Shown piece by piece: positions 38,602 through 48,614 of a DNA stretch of 64,000 bases. The DNA lies in assembly GCA_011390385.1 (NCBI GenBank), contig JAABSN010000001.1, forward strand, positions 1-64,000. The letters are read 5' to 3'. The position numbers were made by a program, and so were the translations under genes. The stretch comes from Thioalkalivibrio nitratireducens (GTDB lineage: Bacteria; Pseudomonadota; Gammaproteobacteria; Ectothiorhodospirales; Ectothiorhodospiraceae). Within the stretch, counting starts at the first letter, position 1. Each line of letters opens with the position of its first letter. The notes below the pieces were generated by a model. The model was given only the letters and a program-made list of their open reading frames with translations. It was not told where the DNA came from and ran no database searches.

Positions 38602-39909
38602 ATGCAAGTTTCTGTTGAAGCCACCGGCAGCCTGGACCGAAAGATGACGGTGCAGTTTCCGCCTGACCGGGTCGATTCCGAGGTGGAAAAACGGTTGAAG
38701 GCTCTGACCAGGCGGGTGCGTATCGATGGCTTCCGGCCCGGGAAAGTGCCGTTGAAGATCGTTCAGCAGCGTTACGGTGCCGGTGTATACCAGGAGGTGC
38801 TCAGCGAGGTGCTGCAGCACAGCTACCGTGAGGCCATCGAGCAGGAGGGTCTGGTGCCGGCCGGCGGACCCAACATCGAACCGAAGATGATGGAACCAGG
38901 CAAGCCGATCGAATATGTGGCTTCCTTTCAGGTGTTTCCCGAGGTTTCGGTGGCCGACCTGTCGGATGTCGAGATCGAGCGGCCGCAGGCGGAAATCGCT
39001 GCCGAGGATGTCGAGCGTGTGATCGATTCGCTGCGCAAGCAGCAGCGTGGCTGGACCGAAGTCGAGCGCGCGGCCGCGGAAGGCGACCGGGTCACACTCG
39101 ATTTTGTCGGGACGCTGAACGGCGAACCCTTTGACGGCGGCATGGCGGAGGGGTTTTCCGTCGAGGTCGGTGCCGGAAGGCTGCTGCCGGATTTCGAGGC
39201 GCAGCTCACGGGTGTGGAACAAGGGACGGAGAAGACGATCGATGTGACCTTCCCCGAAGATTACCCTGCCGACAACCTGAAGGGACAAACGGTACAGTTC
39301 GCTCTGAAAATCAACAAGATTGAAGAGCCGCGTCTGCCCGACGTCGATGCCGATTTTGCGCGTGCCTTCGGCGTCGCGGACGGCGATGTGGACCGGCTGC
39401 GCGAAGAAGTACGGGCAAACATGGCTCGGGAACTCGGCCAGAACATCAAGGGTCGAGTGAAGAAGCAGGTGATGGACGTCCTGGTCGAGAAACATGACTT
39501 CGATCTGCCGGTGAGCCTGGTACGGGGTGAGATCGAGCGCCTGCGCAAGGAAACCGAGGACCGTTTCGGCGGGGCAAAACAGTCACAGCCGTTGCCGGAC
39601 TCGCTGTTCGAGGAAGAGGCTCGGCGCCGGGTTCGTCTCGGCCTGATCGTGCGCGCGATCATCGACGCCGAGAAGATCGAAGTTGACCGTGACCGCCTCG
39701 ATGCCGAGCTCGAAACCATGGCACAGACCTACGAGGATCCCGAGGAAGTGAAAAGACACTATCGGTCCAACCCCCAGGCGATGGCGAGTATCGAATCCCT
39801 GGTGATCGAGGATCAGGTGGTGGACTGGGCGCTGGCGCAGATGAAGGTGACAGACCAGCCCAGTACTTTCGACGCCCTGATGAATCCGAACAAGGAGCCG
39901 ACCGAATGA
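38602..39909 (+). CDS. tig: Trigger factor
   Basis: Ribosome-bound chaperone and peptidyl-prolyl isomerase. ATG 38602 ([17 protein letters not shown]) is chosen over an upstream ATG at 38545. The N-terminal ribosome-binding loop is in [19 protein letters not shown] (signature G-F-R-x-G-x-x-P). An FKBP-type domain follows ([20 protein letters not shown]), then the helical C-terminal arm. 435 aa. Its stop overlaps the clpP ATG. Confidence 0.95.
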   Translation: MQVSVEATGSLDRKMTVQFPPDRVDSEVEKRLKALTRRVRIDGFRPGKVPLKIVQQRYGAGVYQEVLSEVLQHSYREAIEQEGLVPAGGPNIEPKMMEPGKPIEYVASFQVFPEVSVADLSDVEIERPQAEIAAEDVERVIDSLRKQQRGWTEVERAAAEGDRVTLDFVGTLNGEPFDGGMAEGFSVEVGAGRLLPDFEAQLTGVEQGTEKTIDVTFPEDYPADNLKGQTVQFALKINKIEEPRLPDVDADFARAFGVADGDVDRLREEVRANMARELGQNIKGRVKKQVMDVLVEKHDFDLPVSLVRGEIERLRKETEDRFGGAKQSQPLPDSLFEEEARRRVRLGLIVRAIIDAEKIEVDRDRLDAELETMAQTYEDPEEVKRHYRSNPQAMASIESLVIEDQVVDWALAQMKVTDQPSTFDALMNPNKEPTE

Positions 39910-40550
39910 CACAACCTCTTGCGGGAATGGGGGCACAACACACCCAGGCGTTGAATCTGGTGCCGATGGTGGTTGAGCAGACCGCGCGCGGCGAGCGCGC
40001 CTACGACATCTACTCCCGGCTGCTGAAGGATCGGGTGGTGTTCTGCGTGGGCCCGGTCGAGGACTACATGGCCAACGTGATCGTGGCGCAGCTGCTGTTT
40101 CTGGAGTCGGAGAATCCCGACAAGGAGATCAGTCTGTACATCAACTCGCCGGGTGGCGCGGTGACTGCGGGTATGGCGATCTACGACACCATGCAATTCA
40201 TCCAGCCGGCCGTCAGCACGCTCTGCGTGGGGCAGGCGGCAAGCATGGGGGCGGTCTTGCTGGCAGGCGGAGCACCCGGCAAGCGCTATTGCCTGCGGCA
40301 CTCACGCGTGATGGTGCACCAGCCTCTGGGTGGATATCAGGGACAGGCGACCGATATCGATATTCACGCGCGCGAAATCCTGAAGATCCGTGAGGAGCTC
40401 AATCAGATCCTGGCGCATCATTCGGGACAGTCGGTCGAAACCATTCGCAACGATACCGAACGCGACCGCTTCATGACCGCGCCCGAGGCCAGGGAATATG
40501 GCCTGATCGACCATGTCCTTGAAAAGCGTGAGGTCAAGCCAAGCAAATAG
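39906..40550 (+). CDS. clpP: ATP-dependent Clp protease proteolytic subunit
   Basis: ATG 39906 overlaps the tig TGA (ATGA). The catalytic Ser is in [16 protein letters not shown], His in [12 protein letters not shown], and the conserved Asp in [14 protein letters not shown]. After a short propeptide the mature chain should begin near [12 protein letters not shown]. 214 aa. It forms the peptidase core used by the clpX product encoded next. Confidence 0.96.
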   Translation: MTQPLAGMGAQHTQALNLVPMVVEQTARGERAYDIYSRLLKDRVVFCVGPVEDYMANVIVAQLLFLESENPDKEISLYINSPGGAVTAGMAIYDTMQFIQPAVSTLCVGQAASMGAVLLAGGAPGKRYCLRHSRVMVHQPLGGYQGQATDIDIHAREILKIREELNQILAHHSGQSVETIRNDTERDRFMTAPEAREYGLIDHVLEKREVKPSK

Positions 40551-40647
40551 GCCGCAACCAACCCGATGACGAGCCGGCTCGCTTGCATCGGGGTCCCAAA
40601 CGGGGCATTTTGAAGTCGGCTGACAATTCGCAACCCGAGGCATACGG

Positions 40648-41925
40648 ATGAGCGACGACAAATCTCCTCGCAACGACGGCAAGTTGCTCTACTGCTCTTT
40701 CTGCGGAAAGAGTCAGCACGAGGTACGGAAACTCATCGCCGGGCCTTCCGTGTTCATTTGTGATGAATGCGTTGAGCTCTGTAATGACATCATTCGCGAG
40801 GAAATGCAGGAGGCCGGCCATGCCGAGCGCGACTCATTGCCCAAGCCCCGCGAAATCCGGGGCATTCTCGACGAATACGTGATCGGGCAGGATTCGGCGA
40901 AGAAGATCCTGTCCGTGGCTGTGTACAATCATTACAAGCGTCTCGAGGCAAAATCCGGTAAGGATGAGGTCGAACTGTCGAAATCCAATATCCTTCTGAT
41001 CGGTCCGACCGGATCCGGGAAGACATTGCTGGCGGAGACCCTGGCGCGTGTCCTGAATGTGCCGTTCACCATCGCCGACGCAACCACGCTGACCGAGGCC
41101 GGTTACGTCGGGGAAGACGTCGAGAACATCATTCAGAAGCTGTTGCAGAAGAGCGATTACGACGTCGAAAAGGCGGAAACCGGAATCGTCTACATTGACG
41201 AAATCGACAAGATCTCGAGAAAGTCCGACAACCCGTCGATCACCCGCGACGTGTCCGGTGAGGGTGTGCAGCAGGCGTTGCTCAAACTGATCGAGGGGAC
41301 GACCGCGTCGGTGCCTCCGCAGGGAGGACGCAAGCATCCCCAGCAGGAATTCCTGCAGGTGGACACCCGAAATATCCTCTTCATCTGTGGCGGTGCGTTT
41401 TCCGGGCTCGAGAAGGTCATTCAGCAACGTGCGGAAAAGGGCGGTATCGGCTTTTCGGCGGAAGTTCGTTCCAGGGACAAGCACACCTCCGGAAGCGGCT
41501 GGTTGACCCGGCTGGAGTCCGAGGACCTCGTGCGCTATGGCCTCATCCCCGAATTCGTCGGGCGGTTGCCGGTTCAGGCCACGCTGGAGGAACTGGATGT
41601 CGAGGCTCTGATCACGATTCTGACGCAGCCGCGTAATGCACTGGTCAAGCAATACGCCCGGCTGTTCGAGATGGAGGGCGTCGAACTCGAGTTCCGCGAG
41701 GACGCGCTTGGAGCGATTGCGCGCAAGGCAATGGAGCGCAAGACCGGTGCCCGCGGACTACGTTCGATCATGGAGAACATCCTGCTCGACACCATGTATG
41801 AGTTGCCATCCATGGAAAACGTCAGCAAGGTCGTGATCGACGAGGCCGTGATCCGAGGCGATGCCGAGCCCTACCTGATCTACGAGAACGCCAATTTCGC
41901 CAAGAAGGCCGCGTCGGATTCCTGA
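40648..41925 (+). CDS. clpX: ATP-dependent Clp protease ATP-binding subunit ClpX
   Basis: AAA+ unfoldase. N-terminal zinc finger [13 protein letters not shown] ... [10 protein letters not shown], Walker [18 protein letters not shown], Walker [14 protein letters not shown], pore loop [13 protein letters not shown]-type segment near [11 protein letters not shown], and sensor 2 GARGLRSI. 425 aa, normal. A GC-rich hairpin follows the stop. Confidence 0.96.
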   Translation: MSDDKSPRNDGKLLYCSFCGKSQHEVRKLIAGPSVFICDECVELCNDIIREEMQEAGHAERDSLPKPREIRGILDEYVIGQDSAKKILSVAVYNHYKRLEAKSGKDEVELSKSNILLIGPTGSGKTLLAETLARVLNVPFTIADATTLTEAGYVGEDVENIIQKLLQKSDYDVEKAETGIVYIDEIDKISRKSDNPSITRDVSGEGVQQALLKLIEGTTASVPPQGGRKHPQQEFLQVDTRNILFICGGAFSGLEKVIQQRAEKGGIGFSAEVRSRDKHTSGSGWLTRLESEDLVRYGLIPEFVGRLPVQATLEELDVEALITILTQPRNALVKQYARLFEMEGVELEFREDALGAIARKAMERKTGARGLRSIMENILLDTMYELPSMENVSKVVIDEAVIRGDAEPYLIYENANFAKKAASDS

Positions 41926-41939
41926 AGGGCTGCTCTTCT

Positions 41940-41971
41940 GCGACCCGGGCAGAACATCTGTTCCGGGTCGC
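41940..41971 (+). terminator. Hairpin after clpX
   Basis: GCGACCCGG at 41940-41948 pairs with CCGGGTCGC at 41963-41971, 15 bases after the clpX stop. The T tract is poor, so termination efficiency is uncertain. Confidence 0.5.
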
Positions 41972-42307
41972 TGTCCATTGGGTTAGGTTCACATAAAAGG
42001 GTATTCCGCGGGTTGCAGTGGGACGCAAGTCCTACAGCAGCGGTATCACACGGGCGTCGGCGCCGAAGTGCCATGGCCTCGATCGATGTATTTGATGGGT
42101 GTCTCGCGATTTCCCTGTTCCTGGTGGCGCATCGAGCCATGGCAGTTGACGCGCAGGTCATGCCGATGCCCGACGTGGGCGACGCGCAGGCGCCCTGCCC
42201 TCCGGCCGGGCGGTTCTCGTGGTCGGAAGTCGTCGCCCCGTCACAATGACCGTGAACATGGAGATCACGTGTAGTGCGCGTGAACCCGCAAGAGTCCGTC
42301 ATGCGCC

Positions 42308-42335
42308 CTTGAAAACGGCTCGATCATCCCAAGAC
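42308..42335 (+). promoter_or_regulatory. Possible sigma-32 heat-shock promoter of lon
   Basis: CTTGAAA at 42308-42314, a 13-base spacer, then CCCAAGAC at 42328-42335. The -35 half is a perfect match to the sigma-32 consensus; the -10 half is only partial (CCC kept). It lies about 40 bases before the lon ATG. Confidence 0.4.
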
Positions 42336-42373
42336 TAGACTATTCACGTATCGCTGACCCTCGAGGGGATCCC

Positions 42374-44821
42374 ATGACTCAGAAGACCAGCTCCTCCCAG
42401 AACGATGTCGAATCGCCGGTGAAGCGGGTTGCCGTATTGCCGCTGCGCGATGTGGTGGTGTATCCACACATGGTGATTCCGCTGTTCGTCGGACGCGAAA
42501 AATCGATTCGTGCTCTGGATTCGGCAATGGCCGAAAACAAGCAGGTGTTGCTCGTCGCCCAGAAAAGCGCCGAGATCGACGAACCTGGGTCCGGGGACCT
42601 GCACGAGATTGGTACCCTGGGCAACATCCTGCAGTTGCTGCGGCTGCCCGATGGCACCATCAAGGTTTTGGTCGAGGGTGCGCAACGGGCTCATGTGATC
42701 GACATGAGCGAAGAGGAGTCCGATTTCTTCGTCGCCAGGATTCGCCTGATGGCCGAGGAAATCGGGGCGGAAGAGCGGGAAATGGAAGTCCTCGCGCGTT
42801 CCGCGCTGAATCTTTTCGAGCAGTACATCAAACTGAACAAGAAGGTCCCGCCGGAGATCCTGACCTCACTTGCGGGTATCGACGACCCATCGCGACTGGC
42901 CGACACCATCGCCGCGCATATGTCGCTGAAGCTGGACGAGAAGCAGAAGGTGCTCGAGATCGCCAGCGTGAAGGATCGTCTCGAGCACCTCATCGCCCAG
43001 ATCGAAGGCGAAATGGACGTGCTGCAGATCGAGAAGCGCATTCGCGGCCGCGTGAAGCAGCAAATGGAGAAGTCGCAGCGCGAGTACTATCTGAACGAGC
43101 AGATGAAGGCGATCCAGAAGGAACTGGGTGACATGGAAGACGCGCCGAACGAGGCCGAGGAACTCGCGCGCAAGATTGACAAGGCCGGCATGCCCAAGGA
43201 GGCCAAGAAGAAGGCACTTGCCGAACTGAACAAACTGAAAATGATGTCGCCGATGTCTGCCGAGGCCACGGTGGTCCGCAGTTACATCGACTGGCTGGTG
43301 AATGTGCCGTGGAAGAAGCGGACCAAGGTCAGCCAGGATCTGGCCGCGGCGGAAAAGGTTCTCAACGAGGACCACTACGGCCTGGAAGAGGTCAAGGAGC
43401 GTATCCTCGAATACCTGGCCGTTCAGACCCGTGTGCGCAAGATGAAAGGACCCATCCTGTGCCTGGTGGGCCCCCCAGGCGTCGGCAAGACGTCGCTCGG
43501 TCAGTCGATTGCCCGCGCGACCAATCGGAAGTTCACGCGGATGGCACTGGGCGGCGTGCGTGATGAAGCCGAGATTCGTGGCCACCGCCGCACCTATATC
43601 GGCTCATTGCCGGGCAAGATCGTGCAGAACCTGTCCAAGGTTGGTGTGCGTAATCCGTTGTTCCTCATGGACGAAATCGACAAGATGGCGATGGATTTCC
43701 GCGGCGACCCGGCGTCGGCACTGCTCGAAGTGCTGGATCCGGAGCAGAATCACACCTTCAGCGATCACTATCTCGAGGTGGATTTCGACCTGTCGGATGT
43801 GCTGTTCGTGGCCACGGCCAACAGCATGAATATTCCCGGCCCACTCCTGGATCGGATGGAGGTCATTCGCCTGTCGGGGTACACCGAGGACGAGAAGATC
43901 AACATCGCGCGGAATTATCTGATCAAGAAGCAGATCGAGGCCAACGGCCTGAGCAACGACGAAATCCAGATCGGCGACAATGTGATCCGGGATATCGTTC
44001 GATACTACACGCGTGAGGCGGGGGTGCGTTCGCTGGAACGCGAAATAGCGAAGATCTGCCGCAAGGTAGTGAAGCTGCGGCTGCTGGGCAAGGACAAGTC
44101 CAAGACGACCCAGGTCACGCCGAAGAGCCTCGAACGTTATCTGGGCGTGCGCCGGTTCCGCTTCGGTCTGGCAGAGGAGAACGATCAGGTCGGTCAGGTC
44201 ACGGGTCTGGCCTGGACCGAGGTCGGGGGCGAGTTGCTGACCATCGAATCGTCTGTCGTCCCGGGCAAGGGCAAGACCCTGCAGACCGGAAAACTCGGCG
44301 ACGTGATGCAGGAATCCATCCATGCAGCGCTCACTGTGGTGCGCAGTCGGGCGGCCGCACTGGGCTTGCCGGAGAATTTCCACGAAAAGAGCGATCTGCA
44401 TATCCATGTACCCGAAGGCGCGACACCCAAGGACGGCCCGAGTGCGGGGATCGGTATGTGTACCGCGATCGTCTCGGCTCTGACCGGAATTCCTGTTCGC
44501 GCCGATGTTGCGATGACCGGCGAGATCACGCTCCGCGGTCAGGTCCTGCCCATCGGCGGATTGAAGGAAAAGCTGCTGGCGGCCCACCGAGGTGGCATCC
44601 GAGTTGTCCTGATCCCGGAAGAAAACGAGAAGGATCTCGTCGATATTCCGAAGAATATCAAGGCGAAACTCGACATCCGCCCCGTGCGCTGGATCGACGA
44701 GGTGTTGGCGGTTGCATTGACTCGGATGCCGGAAGCAATCAACAGCGAGCCGTCGCCCAAAGTGCCTGAGGTGGCCAAGAGTGGCAGCGAACCGCGCCGA
44801 AGGAACGTGCGCCACCACTAG
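42374..44821 (+). CDS. lon: ATP-dependent protease Lon
   Basis: Cytoplasmic AAA+ serine protease. N-terminal LON domain ([20 protein letters not shown]), long coiled coil, Walker [17 protein letters not shown], Walker [11 protein letters not shown], and a proteolytic domain with catalytic Ser in [14 protein letters not shown] and Lys in [15 protein letters not shown]. 815 aa, full length, with a Ser/Pro/Arg-rich tail. A strong terminator follows. Confidence 0.97.
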   Translation: MTQKTSSSQNDVESPVKRVAVLPLRDVVVYPHMVIPLFVGREKSIRALDSAMAENKQVLLVAQKSAEIDEPGSGDLHEIGTLGNILQLLRLPDGTIKVLVEGAQRAHVIDMSEEESDFFVARIRLMAEEIGAEEREMEVLARSALNLFEQYIKLNKKVPPEILTSLAGIDDPSRLADTIAAHMSLKLDEKQKVLEIASVKDRLEHLIAQIEGEMDVLQIEKRIRGRVKQQMEKSQREYYLNEQMKAIQKELGDMEDAPNEAEELARKIDKAGMPKEAKKKALAELNKLKMMSPMSAEATVVRSYIDWLVNVPWKKRTKVSQDLAAAEKVLNEDHYGLEEVKERILEYLAVQTRVRKMKGPILCLVGPPGVGKTSLGQSIARATNRKFTRMALGGVRDEAEIRGHRRTYIGSLPGKIVQNLSKVGVRNPLFLMDEIDKMAMDFRGDPASALLEVLDPEQNHTFSDHYLEVDFDLSDVLFVATANSMNIPGPLLDRMEVIRLSGYTEDEKINIARNYLIKKQIEANGLSNDEIQIGDNVIRDIVRYYTREAGVRSLEREIAKICRKVVKLRLLGKDKSKTTQVTPKSLERYLGVRRFRFGLAEENDQVGQVTGLAWTEVGGELLTIESSVVPGKGKTLQTGKLGDVMQESIHAALTVVRSRAAALGLPENFHEKSDLHIHVPEGATPKDGPSAGIGMCTAIVSALTGIPVRADVAMTGEITLRGQVLPIGGLKEKLLAAHRGGIRVVLIPEENEKDLVDIPKNIKAKLDIRPVRWIDEVLAVALTRMPEAINSEPSPKVPEVAKSGSEPRRRNVRHH

Positions 44822-44846
44822 AAAGCGCAACAAATCGTGTCAATTT

Positions 44847-44887
44847 CGGCCGCAGGCGTCTATTCTTCGCTTGCGGCCGGTTTTTTT
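44847..44887 (+). terminator. Rho-independent terminator of lon
   Basis: CGGCCGCAGGCG at 44847-44858 pairs with CGCTTGCGGCCG at 44868-44879 (one G-U pair), followed by seven T at 44881-44887. Starts 26 bases after the lon stop. Confidence 0.9.
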
Positions 44888-45061
44888 GTCCAGGGTGCGC
44901 GATAACGCGCTTGCCAGAGGCCGGCATGAGCGATAAGAATAGGGCAGCAACTCCAAATCATTCGTTGGGGGCCGACTCAGGGGCTCCGTTCTCTGGAGCC
45001 GTCGTGAAAGTCAGCGTGGTATGGCCCCCTTTCTACACCCAATAAAAAAGGAATCCCGTGC

Positions 45062-45334
45062 ATGAATAAATCCGAACTGATCGAAGCCATTGCCGAGAAG
45101 GCCGATGTGCCCAAGGCTCAAGCCAGCCGTGTCCTCGACGCCATGGCCAGTGTGGTGGGTGATGCTCTTGCCGACGGTGCGCAGGTGTCCATGGTGGGTT
45201 TTGGCACGTTTCTCGTTCGCGAGCGCCCTGCGCGCAGCGGCCGCAACCCCCGTACCGGTGAAACCATCAAGATTGCGGCTTCGAAGAGCCCTGCTTTCAA
45301 GGCTGGAAAAGCACTCAAGGATCGCGTAAACTAG
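45062..45334 (+). CDS. hupB: Nucleoid protein HU (beta type)
   Basis: Small histone-like DNA-bending protein, 90 aa. [20 protein letters not shown], then [20 protein letters not shown] (the beta arm with RNP) and [10 protein letters not shown]. The lon-hupB order is that of E. coli, but ppiD, which follows there, is replaced by two tRNA genes. Confidence 0.96.
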   Translation: MNKSELIEAIAEKADVPKAQASRVLDAMASVVGDALADGAQVSMVGFGTFLVRERPARSGRNPRTGETIKIAASKSPAFKAGKALKDRVN

Positions 45335-45345
45335 CGCGCTTCGCT

Positions 45346-45421
45346 GGGTGCTTAGCTCAGCTGGTAGAGCGTCGCCCTTACAAGGCGAATGTCGGCGGTT
45401 CGATCCCGTCAGCACCCACCA
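45346..45421 (+). tRNA. tRNA-Val (anticodon UAC)
   Basis: GGGTGCT pairs with AGCACCC, the anticodon stem is TCGCC/GGCGA with loop CTTACAA (TAC), the T-loop is GTTCGATC, and CCA is encoded. It lies 11 bases after hupB. Confidence 0.96.
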
Positions 45422-45444
45422 AAAAGAAAGGTGGAAATAGATCT

Positions 45445-45521
45445 GGAGCGGTAGTTCAGTTGGTTAGAATACCGGCCTGTCACGCCGGGGGTCGCGGGTT
45501 CGAGTCCCGTCCGCTCCGCCA
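45445..45521 (+). tRNA. tRNA-Asp (anticodon GUC)
   Basis: GGAGCGG pairs with CCGCTCC, the anticodon stem is CCGGC/GCCGG with loop CTGTCAC (GTC), discriminator G, and CCA is encoded. Confidence 0.96.
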
Positions 45522-45530
45522 ACATTCAAG

Positions 45531-45555
45531 AAAAGGCGCCTCCGGGCGCCTTTTT
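45531..45555 (+). terminator. Terminator after the Val-Asp tRNA pair
   Basis: AAAAGGCGCC, loop TCCG, GGCGCCTTTTT. A symmetric A/T-flanked stem that could also end coq7 transcripts coming from the other strand. Confidence 0.88.
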
Positions 45556-45598
45556 CCTGTGCGCAAAAGGTTGGCTCAGAACCTGTGGCAGTTCACCG

Positions 45599-46240
45599 TC
45601 AAATCCAGTAGGCGGTTCGGGTCATCACGCCGGCGACTGCAGGCATCAGCAGCTTGCTGACGGGCCAGGGTAGAGGTTGCCCCCCAAGATCCATTGCGGC
45701 TACGCCGTGTTCCACTTCCTCCTGCTTCATCTGCAGCAGAATGGCGGCTGAAGCGTGATCCTGGGGCGGCAGACGCTGCAGGTGTCGATCCAGGTGCTGT
45801 TCGACCTGGCGTTCGGTCTCGTCGACGAAGCCAAGGCTGTAGCGATCACCGGCGAGCCCTGCTGCCGCACCCATCGCGAGTGACCCAAGGTACCAGAACG
45901 GGCTCAGAAGACTGGTCTGTACGCCCATCTGGTGAGCGCGCTCGGCACACCAATGCAGGTGATCCCCTTCCTCGCGTGCCGACTGATCGAGCCGAGCGCT
46001 GATTTCGGGCCGTCGGGACGTGAGCATCTGGCCCTGGTAGAGCCCCTGCGCAGCGATTTCGCCCGCGTGGTTGACACGCATCAGGCGGCCCACCAGAAGG
46101 CGCTCATCGTCCTCCAGCGCAGGTTCAGCGAGTCCATGGCCCGGTGACGGCCGGCCGGTGGCGCGTGCATGTCCGGTGACAACCTTGATGAAGGCGTCGG
46201 CCTGACTCAGGAGCTTGTCGGTCAACGATAGATTGCGCAT
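45599..46240 (-). CDS. coq7: Demethoxyubiquinone hydroxylase Coq7
   Basis: Di-iron monooxygenase for the C6 hydroxylation of ubiquinone. Ligand motifs: Glu in MRVNHAGEIAAQGLY, ExxH in REEGDHLHWC, Glu in FVDETERQVEQH and ExxH in QEEVEHG. Start ATG 46240 (MRNLSLTDKLLSQ) is preferred; an upstream ATG at 46270 adds ten residues. 213 aa. The C-terminal PWPVSKLLMPAVAGVM is typical of the bacterial form. Confidence 0.93.
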   Translation of the reverse strand: MRNLSLTDKLLSQADAFIKVVTGHARATGRPSPGHGLAEPALEDDERLLVGRLMRVNHAGEIAAQGLYQGQMLTSRRPEISARLDQSAREEGDHLHWCAERAHQMGVQTSLLSPFWYLGSLAMGAAAGLAGDRYSLGFVDETERQVEQHLDRHLQRLPPQDHASAAILLQMKQEEVEHGVAAMDLGGQPLPWPVSKLLMPAVAGVMTRTAYWI

Positions 46241-46330
46241 ATCCGAATCGTATCCCGCATGGTTCGCCAATGCACCTGTGACCTGATCGCCACCCTGAAA
46301 TTCCGCAAGAGTGGCCAGGAGAAATGCAGT

Positions 46331-47617
46331 CTACCGGTCGGCACCAGCGATCTTGAGGCGTTCGTGCAGGAAACGGGCCGGGGAGAGGATTCTGGGTCCG
46401 TTGCCACTTCGGTCCTGCAGAGCCCGCAGATGCACGCTGCAGCCGACATTGGGGCTGACAATCACTTCCGGGCGGGTGGCGTTGAGGGCGTCCAGCGTCT
46501 CCTGACCCAGCGGGTCGGCGCTGTCGGGTTGGGTCAGCATGGCTGTACCGGCGGCGCCGCAGCAGTTCCTGGGGGGTGCGAGAGCGACCAACTCGATCCC
46601 GGGAAGCCGCTCGAACACGCGGCGGATACCGTCGGTTTCACGCGTCACGTTGCGCAATGTACAGGGCAGATGCAGCGCAATGCGCACCGGGTCGGAGCGC
46701 CAGCGGAAGTCTTCAAGCGGAAGTCGCGCCAGGAAACCTGTCAGGCTGTTGACGCGCCCGCGCCATGCTGCCTCCGGGTATTCACGCAACTGGGCCTCGC
46801 AACCGCTATCCAGAACCAGGATCGGCTGTGTGTCACCGAACGCGATGGCGTTGATCCTGCGTAAACGGGCCGCATCGCTGGTGCGGCCCAGGTGCTGGTC
46901 GATTGCGCCACAGCAGACCTGACCCGGTGGCAGGCCAGGCCTCACGCCGAGGTCGCGCAGCAGCTGCAGGGCGGCGGCCGTGTCCGGTCCGGTGAAAAAG
47001 GCATCCATGCAACCGGCGAAGACCAATACGTCGGACGGCCCTGTGGGAGCAAGTGACTTCAGGTGTGGCATCCGTGCCAATGATGGCCCAGTGTGGCGCA
47101 GCAGGCGTCCCAGCCGTGTTCGACCCGGTACCAGGTGCCGCAGGCGGAGACCGTGTGCAGTGCGTGCTGCAAGGGCGGCCACCTGGCGCAGGCGCCGTCG
47201 TCGCAGCGCCAGGCGTCGCCATGGACTGAACATCCGTTGCGCAAGTGCGCGCCACACGCCATAACCCCGGTTCTCCTGCAGGATACGGCGACTGCTGTCC
47301 ATCAATTCGCCAAAGCGCACGCCTGCCGGACAGATCGCCTCGCAGGAGCGGCAACCCAGGCAACCCTCGAGATGCGCGCGCAGTCGGGCGTTGTCCGGCT
47401 GGAGTCGCCCCTGCGCCAGACCCTGCATCAGCGTGATGCGGCCACGAGGCGAGTCGCCCTCGGTGCGCTGCAGTGCGTAGGTGGGGCAATGAGGAAGACA
47501 CATGCCGCAAAGCACGCAGCGGTCGGCGCCTGCGAGATCCGGAGCAAACGCTGGCCGGTGGGCTGATGATGCCTCAACGCCCGCGGGCGAGACGTGCTGG
47601 TTGTGGATCGTACTCAT
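46331..47617 (-). CDS. GlcF-like Fe-S oxidoreductase subunit
   Basis: Two ferredoxin-type clusters near the N-terminus (CVLCGMCLPHCPTY and CLGCRSCEAICP), then two CCG domains (FAGCMDAFF with VCCGAIDQHLG and SGCEAQL; LPCTLRNV with NCCGAAGTAML and VGCSVHL). This is the layout of glycolate oxidase GlcF and related hydroxyacid or heterodisulfide reductase subunits. About 428 aa. Start ATG 47617 leaves about 33 residues before the first cluster, the usual spacing; ATG 47650 is an alternative. No GlcD/GlcE partner is adjacent, so the electron donor is unknown. Confidence 0.85.
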   Translation of the reverse strand: MSTIHNQHVSPAGVEASSAHRPAFAPDLAGADRCVLCGMCLPHCPTYALQRTEGDSPRGRITLMQGLAQGRLQPDNARLRAHLEGCLGCRSCEAICPAGVRFGELMDSSRRILQENRGYGVWRALAQRMFSPWRRLALRRRRLRQVAALAARTAHGLRLRHLVPGRTRLGRLLRHTGPSLARMPHLKSLAPTGPSDVLVFAGCMDAFFTGPDTAAALQLLRDLGVRPGLPPGQVCCGAIDQHLGRTSDAARLRRINAIAFGDTQPILVLDSGCEAQLREYPEAAWRGRVNSLTGFLARLPLEDFRWRSDPVRIALHLPCTLRNVTRETDGIRRVFERLPGIELVALAPPRNCCGAAGTAMLTQPDSADPLGQETLDALNATRPEVIVSPNVGCSVHLRALQDRSGNGPRILSPARFLHERLKIAGADR

Positions 47618-47793
47618 CAAGCAGGCAACAGTGGGAACGTCCTTCAGCATACCAGCAGCATCGCGTCGTCGTGCTTCTCCGGCTCGCGACACGGGATTGC
47701 GGCGGCCGCGACAAGCCTTTTCCCCACGCGCAACCGCGTTGCCTGTCGCGTTGCGCACCCGGACGCTATGATGCCCAAAACAGCGGAGCTGAC

Positions 47794-48099
47794 ATGGCCT
47801 ACTACGAGCGGCACATCTTTTTCTGCACCAATATCCGGGACGATGGCAACTGCTGCGAGGATCACGGTGCCAGCGAACTGCGCACGTACGCGAAGGAGCG
47901 TGCAAAGGAAATGGGTATTCACGGCCAGGGCAAGGTGCGGGTGAACACCGCCGGTTGTCTGGACCGATGCAACGAGGGTCCGGTCGCCGTGGTTTATCCC
48001 GAGGCGGTCTGGTACACCTATCAGGACGAGCGCGATATCGACGAGATCCTGGAGGAGCACCTGCGGGACGGCCGGGTGGTCGACCGCCTTCGGATCTAG
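47794..48099 (+). CDS. Thioredoxin-like [2Fe-2S] ferredoxin
   Basis: 101 residues. Cysteines at IFFCTNIRDDGNCC and NTAGCLDRCNEGPVAVVYP follow the pattern of the thioredoxin-fold 2Fe-2S family (as in hydrogenase and NADH dehydrogenase subunits, and stand-alone versions). The C-terminal VWYTYQDERDIDEILEEHL is typical of the stand-alone type. Divergent from the GlcF-like gene. A shared redox role is possible but not shown. Confidence 0.88.
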   Translation: MAYYERHIFFCTNIRDDGNCCEDHGASELRTYAKERAKEMGIHGQGKVRVNTAGCLDRCNEGPVAVVYPEAVWYTYQDERDIDEILEEHLRDGRVVDRLRI

Positions 48100-48171
48100 C
48101 GCATCGGGCGTATCCGAAAAGGTGTCCCTGCTTGACATTGTCGGGCTGTGACTCGAGAATTCGCAGCCCGT

Positions 48172-48248
48172 GGCTACGTAGCTCAGCTGGTTAGAGCACA
48201 TCACTCATAATGATGGGGTCCCCTGTTCGAATCAGGGCGTAGCCACCA
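48172..48248 (+). tRNA. tRNA-Met, elongator (anticodon CAU)
   Basis: GGCTACG pairs with CGTAGCC, the anticodon loop is CTCATAA, the T-loop is GTTCGAATC, and CCA is encoded. The sequence closely follows the E. coli elongator tRNA-Met, so it is not the initiator. Confidence 0.95.
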
Positions 48249-48258
48249 TAAAAACACG

Positions 48259-48289
48259 GGGTTGCGAAAGCAACCCTTCGTCGTTTTGG
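48259..48289 (+). terminator. Hairpin after tRNA-Met
   Basis: GGGTTGC, loop GAAA, GCAACCC, followed by a loose T-rich stretch (TTCGTCGTTTT). Confidence 0.65.
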
Positions 48290-48395
48290 GCACCGTGCCC
48301 CACCTCTGTCCATCCCGAGTTTACTCAGTGCCCTTCTGGCGGTGTCGGTTACGTATGTCCCTCGACTCGTGCCGACATTTCCCGCTGCCGCCTGG

Positions 48396-48614
48396 TTAAG
48401 TGACTCCCAGACAAAACCCGACCATCTCACGCGCACATGCGGTTTTTGCTTTGTTCTGGTGCTTGCCCGCCAGAAGCAGGCGATAGCCGCGCTGGTTAGC
48501 CCCGATCAATGCCGTGCGAAAGTACCGATTGCCCTGCCGGGTGATCCCCAGCCGGGTCGACTTGCCGCCAGAGGCGTACTCGCGAATATCCATCCCGGCC
48601 CAAGAGACCAGCTG
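48396..48614 (-). mobile_element. Remnant of an IS110-family transposase (C-terminal part)
   Basis: In one frame the minus strand encodes LVSWAGMDIREYASGGKSTR, LGITRQGNRYFRTALIGAN and CAREMVGF. This is the C-terminal Transposase_20 region of IS110/IS116-type enzymes (GGK, GITRxGNxxxR motifs). The N-terminal DEDD domain is missing. The fragment abuts a truncated transporter gene, and no inverted repeats or duplications are obvious. Confidence 0.75.

Larger units (their letters stand above)
41926..42373. other. Intergenic region clpX-lon
   Basis: About 450 bases. It holds a hairpin just after clpX and a possible heat-shock promoter before lon. The short reading frames on either strand have unbalanced Arg/Cys/Pro-rich translations and no family signature, so I call no gene. 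Confidence 0.5.

Noticed and set aside
41880..42302. Possible 140-residue protein between clpX and lon
   Set aside because: Overlaps the clpX end, and its composition is rich in Arg, Cys and Thr without structure. More likely a chance frame.
47473..47793. 107-residue N-terminal extension of the [2Fe-2S] ferredoxin
   Set aside because: It overlaps the divergent GlcF-like gene and has no family similarity. ATG 47794 gives the typical 101-residue protein.
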